Source of the DNA: Embiotoca jacksoni
Lineage: Eukaryota; Chordata; Actinopteri; Embiotocidae
Length of the DNA: 64,000 bases
Assembly: GCA_022577435.1 (NCBI GenBank)
Contig: JAKOON010000042.1
Location: 2,815,983 to 2,879,982, forward strand
Direction of reading: 5' to 3'
The translations under genes and the position numbers were made by a program. This document shows, one piece after another, positions 10,194-21,417 of this stretch; within the stretch, counting starts at the first letter, position 1; each line of letters opens with the position of its first letter. Under the pieces are notes generated by a model. The model was not told the DNA's origin. It saw only the letters and a list, made by a program, of their open reading frames with translations, and ran no database searches.

Positions 10194-13100
10194 TCAGTTC
10201 CTGAACCTGTAGGAGATCGGCAGCAGCTTGTGCGTCTTCTTCATGGTCTGGACTTTGGCGTGCGTCTGCTCGTCCATGGTCTTGTAGCACCGCCGGGCGT
10301 AATCCAGCAGCTTCTCCTTGGACGCCTCGAACTCGCCGACTTCTGTCACCTGCAGGAAACGTTAATGTGGAAGTTTAAACTTCCTTTTTTTTTTTTTTTT
10401 TTTTTTTTGCCATCATTTCGGTTTTATCATGAAAAGGTGAAAAAGAAACGAGACACTCAACCTGTTGCAGATTTTAAAATTAGAATTTGGAAAGCAGAGG
10501 AAAAATAAAAAAAACATCTGTCCGTTTAATATCCGTTAGCTTCCTCCTTTCTGCTCTGACAACCTGCAGCCTGCTGTTTCCACCTCTCTGAGCCGAACCA
10601 CAGACAAACAAGGTGCTCTGTTGGCTTAATTAGATTTTTGCTGGTTCGGAGCGGTTTGGAGCCGGAAGTGACCATATTTGGACGAGCTGGGGGAGGAGCC
10701 AGTCGGGGATCTGACTCGATGTGATTAGAAACCTGATGATACAACTTCCTGCCCACCTATAGTTGTAACCTGACTGGACCGTAGGCCTGTCAATCAAACA
10801 GACACGCCCCCAAAAACAGGTCTTCTTGAATCTTCTTTTCTAATGAATGAGGGATTATTTTCAGATGGACCTCCAGAAAACTAATAAGAAGGAGTGACTT
10901 TAGCTAACAACACCGAGATAACTGATGGACACATTTTATTCACTTTGGATTTGATGAGAGAAGTTGAATGGGAGTCTATGGAGCCGGAGGCTTTTTGGAG
11001 CCGACCTCTAGTGGCACTCGCTGGTATTGCAGCCTAAGGCCTCATTTTTCAGACCTGGAACACTTTTACATTCAGTCTGTTGTCTGGATAAAAACTACTT
11101 GTGATGAACAGGAACACTGAACTGAACTCCAACCTTCTCTGGCGCCACCAGCAGCAGCTCTGCGATGGGGGAGGTGGAGGCCATGGTGTTCCTGTCGACT
11201 CCGTGGACCTGGAAGGCCCGGGACATGCTCCTCACCCGCTGGTAGGTGGACAGGATCTTCTTGTACCGGATCAGAACGCCGTCCGGGTCTTTCACTGGGG
11301 CGGGACAAAAAAAACAAAACACTGTCAGAGACGCACAAAAAACATTCAGTGTTTCGGTGTGGTGCGTTGCCACGGTGATAATCAGGGTTCGGCGCAGCTC
11401 AGTAAGTCTGTTTAAATAATTTTTTAATACAAATGAATTGTTGCTTTTGGTGTTTTTATGGGATTTGTTGAGGATAAGAAAATCCGTGTTGCGCGTCACG
11501 TGACCTCTCACCTCTCTGCCGCTCCCTGCTGTGAGTGATCCTGAAGATCCTCCTCATCTTCAGCCTCGGCTCTCCGCCGCCTCGCCCCCTGCCCTTCTTC
11601 TTCGACCCCTTCTCCACCGCAGAGTCCTCGTCTTCCTCCTCCTCCTCCTCCTCCTCCTCTTCCTCCTCCACGTACTCGTCCTCGGTGTAGAATTTGTCTT
11701 CTTCCAGATGAAACTCCTGCTTGACTACGACCAAGAAAACACGAGGAAATCCTCTTTATTCAGCTGTTGTAAGCCGGACATGATTTTATTTTATTTTTTT
11801 AAAGTGCTTCTCTGCCTTCAAGGTGTAAATATTTAAATCTGTGCTTCCTTCTATCTTCCTCACCGGGGATGGCGGCGCTGCGGCGGGTCCGAGGTCCAGT
11901 TCCCGGTCCTGTTCCCTGCAGACGTTTCAGGGTCATCCCAGACCGGGTGGTCATGGGGGAGTGAGGGGAGGGAGAGCTGGCCGGCTGGACCTTCACACCC
12001 CGCTGGGCGTCCGCACACCACTCTGTCATTTAACAATCGCAACGAAACCAGAAACAATCATACGTAATGAAAAAGAAGTAAAGATTATTATTATTTTTTT
12101 TTAAAGGGCCATCATGGAGCTTTCTCACCCTCGGGACTCCTCATGCTGACGATGAAGCGGTCCAGCTGGCAGCGCAGGAAGTTGCGCTCCTCCTCCAACT
12201 CATCGATGCGCTTCTGCAGCCAGGCGTTCTTCTCCAGGGAGACGTAGAGGTGAGCCCGCAGGTTGGACACCAGGATGAACGGGCTGTACGGAGGGTGAGG
12301 AGGCTCCTGCACCACGGCATCTGCAGCAGGAGGAGGAGGAGGAGGAGGAGGAGGAGACACAGATATACGGAGGAAAAGAAGAGAGGGTAGAAGAAGAACA
12401 AGAATTACAGTTTCATTTTGGACTTTTTTTGACACAGCAGATGTTACAGGAAACTCTGCTGCCTCAGTGCTTTAAAAAGCACCATAACTTGGATAAAAGC
12501 TGGTTTTATGTATGAAAACATCATAAATAGACTGTTTTACAAGATTATTTGAACGGAGTGAAACTTTACTTTTTGCTTCTTTAATTTGAGTTTAAAACGC
12601 AGCAATAAAACAAAAGTCGAGGCTGAATTTGGCTTTTAGTTGAAGCTATATTCAATGTAGCACATTGAGCAACTTTGGGACGTCGATTGCTGCGTTCAAG
12701 GCATCAAAATGAATTATTTCTCTGAATATTTTCCCTTAATACAGCAAAATGCAGGACAAACGTGTGCAAAATCACATATATAGGCTGAAATAGATTTTTT
12801 TATTCCATAAACTTTCATGCATTTAAGCAGATGTGTGAAAAACAACCAATTCTGTTTGTTTTTTTTCTAAAAGTTTGGTAAGAATTATGAATCTGGACGA
12901 CAAAAGAACTTATAATCATAATAAATATCAATTATCATCCAGTTTAAGTTCATTAGAATTTACAGAAAAGGTCCTTTGATTTTTGAACAATGTGTGTTTC
13001 AGAAGTTCATTCCTCATTTGGACTATTTTCATTGCATGAAATTTCCACCCACTCAGTTCCTGACACGTGATAACGGCGGTCGCGTGACGTACCGTCCATC

Positions 13101-14091
13101 ATCTCCTGGCCGTTGTGCAGGTGGTAGGCGACCGGTCGCTCCAGACTCCCCTCCAGCGGGAAAGAGACCTCGTAGGCGTCCAGATACAAACCTCCACCTC
13201 CACCGACCGAGGACGAAGGCTGCGGCACGTAGTGCTCTGAAAGACAGACGGAGAAGATGTTAAGATTCCTCAGCTGGTTATTTCCTTCATTAACTGATGA
13301 AACATGAAGTCGATATAATAAAGCTTTAGAGCAGGTGGAGGCCACAACATATATATATATTTCACATTGTCCATTGTTAACATCTCAGATCTACCAATTA
13401 AAATGACAATAAAAGAACTTCCTGAGGGAAACCCTCTTAAAAAAAAAAAAAAAAAAAAATTTGAAAAAAATCATAACTCCCCAAACACAAGTTAAAGTTT
13501 TCAGCTGTTTTAATTTGTCCTTCTAAATATTTACAATGATATGAAATGAGAAAAGCAGCAAAAATTCACATCTAAGAGTATTTTTACTTGATAAACGTCA
13601 GAAGCTTTGCAGATTTATTACTTTTGTTTCAGCTCAGTGAAAAGTTAACAAACTTATAATGTTCACAAGGTTATTTATATTAGAGTTTTACAGACTTTAA
13701 AAACTTGCCATATATGGACACGAATCAAGAAAACAGATCATCAGTAAAACAGTCATAACACAGAAAAGAAGATTAAAACTAAATGAGATATTAGGACATA
13801 AAACGGAGGCCTGTAATTGACTGGACGTTCAATAATGAGCCACGTTGAGGTTTCAGCAGTTTAAAAGCAGAAAGTGATCCGAAGAGCTCTTTTTTCTTTA
13901 TGATTTGCGGCAATTATCAAAACAAAATACATCAATTTCTTCGGGGCGGAAGCTTTTTATAGGCGGTCTGAACAAATATTTGCCAATTGTTGCAAAAGTT
14001 TTGAGGTTATCTGAATGCACTGAATCATTGGATTCATAGTGCTGTTGTTACCTGGCGGGTTTGCATCGTCTCTGGTGGTTGGAGAGTTCAT
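10194..14091 (-). CDS. ccdc106: CCDC106-like coiled-coil nuclear protein (7 coding exons, 354 aa)
   Basis: Minus-strand coding exons are 14091-14052, 13236-13093, 12320-12129, 12022-11864, 11724-11512, 11294-11134 and 10349-10194. They join in frame to 1065 nt. The protein starts MNSPTTRDDANPP. It carries a leucine-rich coiled coil at about residues 85-118 (LEKNAWLQKRIDELEEERNF, then FLRCQLDRF), then a Ser/Pro and Arg-rich linker, a run of about 13 Glu near residue 200, a basic KKKGRGRGGG patch that could be a nuclear signal, and the conserved C-terminal block from about 245 to the end (ERQRVKDPDGVL, RYKKILSTYQ, SRAFQVHGVDRNT, APEKVTEVGEF, LLPISYRFRN). The coiled coil and the C-terminal block match human CCDC106, reported to bind p53 and promote its degradation. 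Function here is inferred from homology. All introns have GT-AG borders. The last intron has been invaded by an interspersed repeat (10668-11083). Human CCDC106 is shorter in the linker. Confidence 0.9.
10668..11083 (+). repeat. Interspersed repeat family X, copy A
   Basis: This is a full-length-like copy inside the last ccdc106 intron. It shares long near-identical stretches with copies at 28508-28916 and 37311-37550, and shorter ones with 19262-19458. Landmarks in order are GTGACCATATTTGG, GGGGGAGGAGCCAG, AGACACGCCCCCAAAAA, CTAATGAATGAGGG, TGAATGGGAGTCTATGGAGC, CCTCTAGTGGC and TGGTATTGCAGC. I see no terminal inverted repeats and no long reading frame. The class (SINE-like or MITE-like) is unknown to me. 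Confidence 0.9.
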
Positions 14092-14345
14092 GACTGGAAA
14101 CTCTGTCAGGTAACTGATGAGTCGCCTTAAAACCTAAAATGTCGGGATGAACAATGATAATTGGACTCCAGAAGTGCTGTGAGCAGTTATACTTCTGTAA
14201 TACAGCCTGACGAAACCCAAGCTGCTGCTCCACCGACGTGCTCTCACACTCCGGCGCAGGAATTACCTGATTATAAGTGGCGTCAGGAGGTGCACCGGTT
14301 TGGTCGTTTCACACATGCGCAGAATCGTTTCAAGGGAGTACACCG
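14052..14345 (-). promoter_or_regulatory. ccdc106 first exon and 5' flank
   Basis: The start exon ends at a donor CCAG|GTAACA (14052/14051) and runs rightwards from the ATG at 14091 into the 5'UTR, with no splice acceptor needed. A plausible start of transcription lies around 14230-14340. The gene is head-to-head with tmem238 across a roughly 400 bp interval rich in A and C runs. Confidence 0.5.
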
Positions 14346-14640
14346 TTAGAGGACAGCCCCCCCCCCCCAAGAAAAAAAAAGAAAAAAAAAAAGGGAAAAG
14401 TGTTTAATATATATTAAAAAAAAAAAAGATTTCTATTAAACCACAAAATGTTAAAAAGCAAAACAACAGTCACTAAAAAGGAAATAACAAGGACACTAAA
14501 AAAAACTAAACAGTAAAGAAAGGCAATTCAAGCAGCTACGTATTTAAACAAAAATGACCATAGTATTTCATTCTGCATTTAATGTTTGTTTATTCGACGT
14601 TTGTTCAAATTTATGAAGAAGAAGAATGTCTGACGTCATC
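14346..14640. other. Intergenic interval between divergent genes
   Basis: Poly-C/poly-A and AT-rich DNA between the ccdc106 and tmem238 first exons. No coding sequence is seen. No classical TATA box is placed well for either gene. Confidence 0.5.
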
Positions 14641-14780
14641 AGAAGAGGCTGGGCGCAGGTAAATACGGAAGAGCGCCACGCCAAAGAAGGTAAACGCGGA
14701 AGTGAAGAAAAAACAGGATTTAAACGGCAGGAACACGTTCAGTGAGGAGTTTCATGTTGCCGAACGGACAGTAAGAACAA
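14640..14780 (+). promoter_or_regulatory. tmem238-like promoter and non-coding first exon
   Basis: A CpG-containing block ends in two tandem splice donors ten bases apart, ACA|GTAAGA (exon end 14770) and CAA|GTAAGT (exon end 14780). Either could splice to the acceptor CCCAG at 15534. No ATG-initiated frame is required, so this is 5'UTR. The transcription start is not visible. Confidence 0.5.
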
Positions 14781-15064
14781 GTAAGTCAAAGCGTTTGTGT
14801 TATTGGCGTGAAGTAGAGTTTAGAGATTAAGTTTATTCCACACTTAGTAAAATATGGTCAGATTTAGACGGACTCTGCAGTGATTGCAGGTTCCCTGCGA
14901 GAAATAACTTGTAGATTATTCAGTGTTTGTTTTTTTTAAACATTAAATGAAACTTTCAAGAAGTCCAGATGTGATAAAGTCTTAAATTAACTTGTATTTG
15001 TATTGAATCGCTTTCAAAGCTGATTTCATCCATTTTTTAAAAATTATTTTTTATTTATTTATTT

Positions 15065-15215
15065 ATTTTATTGTATTGTACTCTATTAATCCCCGAGGGG
15101 AAATGATTTTGCTACAGCAGCATCCCGAGGGAGAGCTGCTGCCACGACTGTGGCGCCAACTAACCTGAGGTGCATGTTTTTGGGTGATGGGAGGAAGCCG
15201 GAGAACCCACGCTTA
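15065..15215. repeat. Fragment of a teleost retroelement-like repeat
   Basis: It contains TTAATCCCCGAGGGGAAATG, CTACAGCAGCA and GGGAGGAAGCCGGAGAACCC. These phrases recur in teleost non-LTR/SINE-type repeats as I know them. The first part also resembles 50850-50895 in this window. It lies in the first tmem238 intron. Confidence 0.55.
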
Positions 15216-15541
15216 TTGTCACTTTTATGTTTCTGGATAACTTTTTTCTGAACTTTTAGTGCATGCGTTTTGTTTAAATAAATTAAAAAGTACTTAAAAA
15301 AATTATAGTAAGTAACATTTTCCAAGCAGGATTTCTAGTTATAGTTTATCTTCAATGTTTGGTCCGGGTACTTTTACTGAATGATTTGAGTCCTGCAGAC
15401 TGTATGTATCAGTGTGACACCTGAAACCACAGCAGCTGCAGTTTTAATATGTTTTTGTGGAGCTGCAGTTCCTCTGTGGTAATACCCATCCTTCCTCTCC
15501 TCCTCCTTCTCCTCCTTCTCCTCCTCCCTCCCAGTTGCATC

Positions 15542-16402
15542 ATGGGCCTTTGCAACGGCCTGTCCCACTGTAAACTGGCGCTGGCCTTTGCCGTGCTGAT
15601 GGATGTCCTGGGTGGAGCCGCTCTGCTGGTGGGCGTCTTCGCCCACCTGGAGATCAGAGGACAGGACTTCGGAGACCTGCTGGTCTACACGGGTATGTTT
15701 GTTTGTCCCTCCCTGAACTTGGAATCACTACTGAAGGTGGGATGATCAGTGACTTATCAGACATTTAGTTTAAATAACAATCTTTGATTTATTACTTTAA
15801 TGGAGCAGAATTGTCTTCTGAAGGACTTTTATTTACTTCAGTGTAATTATTTTAACTGTGATGGTGTGAATCAATATAAAGCCAAAGTAATAACAGTCAT
15901 TCAATGTGTCTAAATAATTGTATTAATCAGTAGAAGAAGGTACAGTTTACACATTTGTGTTTCAAATTAAACATCTTACAAACTGAAATGTAAACAAGAT
16001 AAAAATGATGGAAAACAGAAGAAGTGCGTTAAAAAACAAAAATATTTACATTTATTGTCTTTTAAGTTTCACTCCCATCAATGACGACTTTGCACATTTG
16101 CTTTATGAATCAGTGTTTGAACATGTTGAGTTTTGTTTACAGGGTGATAGACATCCATCCAAATGTTGCCACGGCAACAGATTCTCAGTGTTGATGTGAA
16201 TTCTTTTGAAGCCATAATAAGTGCCCGGTTGGTGTGTTCAGGGGCCCTGTTTGTGCTCATGTCCCTGGGCGGGTGGGTGCTGTGGTACAGCGGGAACATC
16301 GAGGGCCTGACGTCCAAGAAGGAGCTGGGACACATCAGCAGCGCCGTCGACCGACTCGCCCGCAACCTCAGCCGAAAGATCCGCTCGTACCACAACCGCT
16401 GA
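15542..16402 (+). CDS. tmem238: TMEM238-like small two-pass membrane protein (103 aa)
   Basis: Coding exons are 15542-15692 and 16242-16402 (312 nt with stop). The start MGLCNGLSHCK follows a strong pyrimidine tract and acceptor at 15534. Transmembrane helix 1 covers about residues 12-34 (LALAFAVLMDVLGGAALLVG). It is followed by the family signature GGRDFGDLLVYSG-like sequence (here GQDFGDLLVYTGAL), then helix 2 (LFVLMSLGGWVLWYSGNIE) and a short basic amphipathic tail ending RKIRSYHNR. Human TMEM238 shares the DFGDLLVY and LWYxGNIE motifs. No molecular function is established. Cysteines near the N-terminus could be lipidated, which is inference. Polyadenylation signal AATAAA is at 16634-16639. 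Human TMEM238 is also on 19q13.42. Confidence 0.88.
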
Positions 16403-16633
16403 GCCAACGGGCAGGAAGTCAGGAGTCCCTTTCAACTTAAAAGCCTGTGTTTGTCAGTGTTGTTATGAGATGCAGACACAGAAACAAACTTGTGTTAAAA
16501 CAAACCAAGTGTTACAAGCATGTCAAAAACATTTCAGCTGCCTGAATGTTGCTGTTACAAATTTAATGTTTTCTTAAGAGTAGTATTTTTATTCAGTGTT
16601 TAACTGTGACTCAGTGGTCTTCTGTTGGATTTC

Positions 16634-16639
16634 AATAAA
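16634..16639 (+). terminator. Polyadenylation signal of tmem238-like gene
   Basis: AATAAA lies 232 bp after the stop codon, in an A/T-rich context typical of a 3' end. Confidence 0.65.
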
Positions 16640-18212
16640 AAAACAAACATTTTATAAATCATATAAATGTGTTTTTCTTACATTTTTAACAATAAAAGAT
16701 CAAATTCAAAATAGACATTTTCATTAAGAAGAAATTTACTCAACTATTCAAACAGCAAAAATGAATGAGAATCGAGTCATCGTTGAAAACATACAGTAGC
16801 TGTATGTCTAATTTTATTTTGATGGTACTTTATATCTTTTATGATATATTACAGGCATTAATAACTTTATTTAGGTATAATTCATGTTGATTTCATAGTT
16901 GTACTTCTGCTTTTTTTGTTGTGGTTTTGTACCATCTAGTTTTCTCTGTCAGGAGATCAATAAACAGTCAAAAGAAGCAGTTAGTAATCTCTAACCTGCA
17001 CTGGCCTCTGCTGGTGGCAACTGGGAACTACAACTACATCAGTGGACTGAACAAGAAGAACAAGATTTGAGCAAAGAGGATGAATGAAACGGTGAAAAAT
17101 AAATATTTTTGTGTGCTCCATCAGAGGACAGTCAAAAGTTTAAAAGGGCGGGACTTGAATTCAGAAACCTCAGCAAGAGAACAGGAAGTCACTTGTGCAA
17201 CCTTCAAAAACGTTCTATCTGCAAGTAAATACCTTAGTGTTGTCCATTACTGTAAAACTCATACTATGGACTTTTTAGCTGCCAAAATTTACGGTTAGGC
17301 GTCATACGGTTTGGATTTTACATCACGTAGGAACCAGGAAAATAAAAACGATGCTGACGTGGGCCAATCAAAGATGGTGCTGCCCAAATTTGGCCATTGG
17401 GCAACTCGGCTCAGTCCAAACCCGCAGTCATCCCTCCTCCTCTTCGACTAGATGCACGCTGGAAGCCATTATGTCTGCGTCCAGATTAAACTTTCTTTAA
17501 CCGAGAATAGATTCCTGAAGGTCACTCAAGGCTTCGATAAAACCTCTCAGCCACGTTCAGGTAACCTCCCATTTTCCATTCCCATGATGGACTCTTGTCT
17601 GCTTTGCACTGCTGCCAAATCCTCCTTACGCTGCCAAACGTCCCCACCTCCACTGTCGTTTTAATCCTCCCCCTTCTTTCAGTCAGAGGATTCCCTTCCA
17701 AGAATCCAATCTAAACCAGGTTGAGGGTCAGAGGTGAGATTGCAAGTGTAGAAAGGTTTGATTTGAAAAGACAAAGAAGACAGAAACTGCTAATCCAGTA
17801 AATCCAAGACTCTTTAGTATCTGGAGGCCGAAAGGGAAAATCCTCGTTCTAAAAGAGGAAAGACAATAAATGGAGGATGAGGTAACACAGGGAGCTCCGA
17901 AAATGTGTCGACTGCCAAAAACCACGACAGGAAAGCCAAATACAGACGCGGAAATACAGGTGTTGACTTCAAGTTCAGGAGTAGAAGGCAAAAGTTGCAC
18001 ATTATTTACCTTTTTGGTAAAACAATGTTTATGTGTGGCTTTGGGAGAAATACTTTGTTCAATCTGGGGGGAAATATATATATATTTTTTTAAAGGTGGC
18101 AGACCAGACTAATGGTGCATTCATGAAGCTGGGAAGTGGGAAAGTTTCAATCTGGTAACCTCCGATTCAGACGTTCATTATTATTTGTACACGACACTTC
18201 CAACCCCGAATC

Positions 18213-18498
18213 ACGGCAAAGCGTGAAATAGACACGCCCATCCACTCAAGCAAAACGTGAGATTGCCACGCTGGGCGCTGTCTAAGCGTGAAAGTTACAT
18301 GTTTTCCTGTAGTGGACAAAAAACAAAACTAACTGCGTGCTTTGAGCCATGTGATTTACAGGACAATTTTACTTTTTGCAAAAAACATGTGGTTGGAGTT
18401 ACAAAATACAAGAAACAACTCAAGAAAAAATTGCGCAAAGCGTTGCTATCTCACGTTTTGCCGTAGCGGACGGGCGTATCTATTTCACACTTTGTCGT
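18213..18498. mobile_element. MITE-like element with ~65-bp imperfect terminal inverted repeats
   Basis: The left arm (about 18213-18278) carries GCAAAGCGTGAAATAGACAC, CGCCCATCC and CAAAACGTGAGAT. The right arm (about 18434-18498) read in reverse carries ACAAAGTGTGAAATAGATAC, CGCCCGTCC and CAAAACGTGAGAT in the same order and spacing, about 80% identical. The centre of about 155 bp has no long frame. I could not identify the superfamily or a clean target duplication. Confidence 0.8.
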
Positions 18499-19261
18499 TT
18501 TTAGCAGATCACATTTAAAACAGAAAGCAAACTAATGGCCACACTTGTCATTGTCTGTCAATATAGTAATTAGTATTATTTAACAGCACAATTTTTTTTT
18601 CAACCTTATTCTACATTTTAAGGATTGTTTTGGGTGGTTGTTGAGAATTTAGGCCACTTTTTGTAACATGTGGGATATTAATTGATCTCAGGTGTATTTT
18701 TTCTCTTTTCATTTGAATAAGAACGTCTCACTTTAAGAAGCTTAACATTTTTAAAAAGTGATGTTGGTCCTGCGTGGCAGAGCTCTGCAAAGCCGCGGCA
18801 GCCAGGAGGTAAAATCCAATTCACCTGGTCGACGGTGCCAAGAGGGAGGGCGCTGAAGTTTGGCCTCTGCACGTCAGCACAGGACTTAAGTTATTTTACT
18901 TAATAGAAAAGACAGATCAGCTGTCTGTAAGAGAGCTTACTGTGATGTGGCTCTCTGACCGACTAAAGATATCGAAGCAGCTCCGTCTGGAAGAAAAGGG
19001 AGTGGGCGGAGAGGATGTCCTCTTATGTCTTCTTAATCAGGTTGTATGCAAACATATTAGGAGCTGTTGTTGTTATTGGTGGTAGTGTTACACAATGGAG
19101 CTCAGTTTCCAAATTTATACCTCAACTGGAAGCATCCATCAACAGCTCAGAGTTAACTTACTAAAACAAAACAATACTGCGACAAAAATCAGGAAAAACA
19201 TAACTTTTTGCCGTTGATTTATAAAAAAAAATGTTTGGGCAAGCTGGGGAGCGAGAAGACA

Positions 19262-19458
19262 CCATGCCCCGCCCACTTATACCGCCAAGCTGACTGCACC
19301 CTAACTTTGCTAATGACACCATAATAATTCGTGGAAAACATTTATTGACTTTGTATTTGATGAAAAAAGTTGAATGGGAGTCTATGGAGCCAGAGCCTTT
19401 TTTTTTTTTTTTTTTTTAGGCCATCCCCTAGTGGCCCTCAATGGTATTGCACGTTAAG
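19262..19458 (+). repeat. Interspersed repeat family X, diverged copy D
   Basis: It retains GCCCACTTATA, TTTATTGACTTTG, GTTGAATGGGAGTCTATGGA, a poly-T insertion, CCCTAGTGGCC and TGGTATTGCA in the same order and orientation as copies A-C. It is clearly older than A and C. Confidence 0.8.
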
Positions 19459-21127
19459 ACGTTTCCACACTGGCTTCACTTTTCATATGTTTTGTGCAGC
19501 AAAACTTGTAATTTTTTAAGGCTATTAAATAATTGTAGTGGAGTTGTACAGTTCCACAGGGAGCGACTGGTGCGCCTCGTTCGCAATAATGCAGCTTTGC
19601 ATCTATTGAATACATACAGAGGCGAGAGAGGGGAGAGCATCAGCTGAAATGGTTTAAGAGCGTCGGACAACAAAGGTCGTGTCGGTCCAGACATTCAGGC
19701 AGGTTTATACCCGTTGAGAGGGAGATGTGGGCTTCCTTCTGTGCAGGTGTACTGGTTTGGATGTACACAGTGGAGCAGATGGACGATCAGCAGTCGAGAC
19801 TCAGTTAAGCTCATTTCAATCCCCCGCTGAACGCAGCCTCCCTTCACCCACCTCCACCCGCTGGATTTAAACGGCTAAGTCTTGACCTGCTTGAAGGTTC
19901 CCTGGCGGTTTTGGGAAACGACTTGCTTTTACTTTGTCACTTCTCTCGATTGGGTTTATTTTTACAGTTTAAAACCTTCAGAAACAAACAAACCTTCAGT
20001 GCCAAGTTCGGTCAGCTGACTTGTTTTCGGGTCGAGGGTGGAGATGAGCTGCGGGGAATCCATGCAGTCCTGCAGATTTAGCCTCAACTCTGACCCGAGT
20101 CACGTGTCAGACCTCCATCTTCCTCGTCACTCTCGCTGCACATGTTGTAACCAATAAGAATGAGAATGAGAACTTTATATAAACACTTTTATAGTTATTG
20201 AAAACTTTGATATACAATATTATACTAAAAATAACTTTTAATAAGCAAAAATCTAATTAATTCCAGTTTTATTTGTCCAAAAGACTGATGAAATCCCCCT
20301 CTGGTTTTATCAGACCATAAAAATAGAAAACCTTGTGTTGATATAATTTAATAAAGCAGCCTTTAGTAAATATCAACTCTATGAAATTTACACTTTAATT
20401 ATTCACACTGCTTCAGAGAGATGTTACACATTTTTGAGGCTGTAGTTTGGGTTGTTGTTCAACCAGTTTTTCTTTGTGTTGTCAATAGTTTTTTTTGTAT
20501 ATGTTGTAAAAAGAAATTAGAAACCCATTTTTTATAGAATGCATTTAATAAAACCACAAGCCTCACATGATTTAGTTCTCACAAGACTGTTGTTATGCAT
20601 TTCAGTAAAAGTCATTTTTATAATTATTAGAAAACAAAAACAAAACTGACTGCATCCAGGACAACTGGGTACTATGACAACCAAAATTTATTGAAGCTAA
20701 AACTGAACAAACAAACAACCAAATAAACTCTACTTTAAAAAAAAAAAAAAAAAAGTTTTGGCTTTTAAGGGAAAATCTGTTCAAAATGTCCAAGATAATT
20801 TCCTTGCTGTGTCTATTTTAATGTCAGAAGTTGGTATTGTCATATCACTTGACATTTTTGCCCATTTGTCCTCTATAGGACTATATTGGAATGACATCAG
20901 GTCTGAGACACAATGAGTGATTCATGGTGAAGTAGAAATGCATTCAAAATATGCTGGAAAATGCCCCAAATAGTACAGATTCAGTAATAGTTCCATCATA
21001 TTGATGGTGCAGTTATGTCCTCTCGATTTCCACATGACCAGAGCTTGAACAGATACTCATCAAACCAACAAATTAGTTTGTATCAGGCTCTGGTTTGTTT
21101 TTCTTGCCTGCACAAGAGATGCGCATT

Positions 21128-21166
21128 TGAGTTGAATTGAGTTGAGTTGAGTTGAGTTGAGTTGAA
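21128..21166. repeat. (TTGAG)n pentanucleotide repeat
   Basis: About seven near-perfect units of a GTTGA pentamer. A short (CAG)n tract follows at 21257-21272. Confidence 0.9.
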
Positions 21167-21344
21167 GAAGACAGCGACAGTAAGCCTGTTTGTGAAAAAC
21201 ACTATAAATAAATGTGATTAATGTGACCACTTGATGAGGAAGGAAAAAAAAAAGAAGCAGCAGCAGCAGCAGTCGTCGTCACATGGGCGCTATTGTGGCT
21301 CCGCCTCAGGATGATCGATTTTAATTGACTTATCTCAGCAGGTG

Positions 21345-21417
21345 GAGGCTGATTTTCCTCCGCTGCTCACAGACAAAGCATCACTGTTTGTCCTGGACTC
21401 CTCCGCCGACCACTCAG
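21345..21417 (+). other. Candidate non-coding first exon of the visinin-like gene
   Basis: The sequence CTCCGCCGACCACTCAG ends at a good donor GTAGGA (21418). It precedes the visinin coding exon, which has its own acceptor CCCAG at 23021. No long frame is present, so it would be 5'UTR. This is position-based inference. Confidence 0.35.

Larger units (their letters stand above)
16680..21290. other. Intergenic DNA with no recognisable gene
   Basis: I see no exon with protein similarity on either strand. It contains a MITE-like inverted repeat at 18213-18498, a diverged copy of repeat family X at 19262-19458, poly-A/T runs (19400, 20737) and a (TTGAG)n tract at 21130-21165. Small open frames here lack splice support and conserved motifs. 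Confidence 0.6.

Noticed and set aside
17340..17460. GGCCAATCAAAGATGGTGCTGCC, a promoter-like CCAAT plus YY1-like pair
   Set aside because: No exon or donor follows, CpG content is ordinary, and the surrounding text looks like degraded interspersed repeat.
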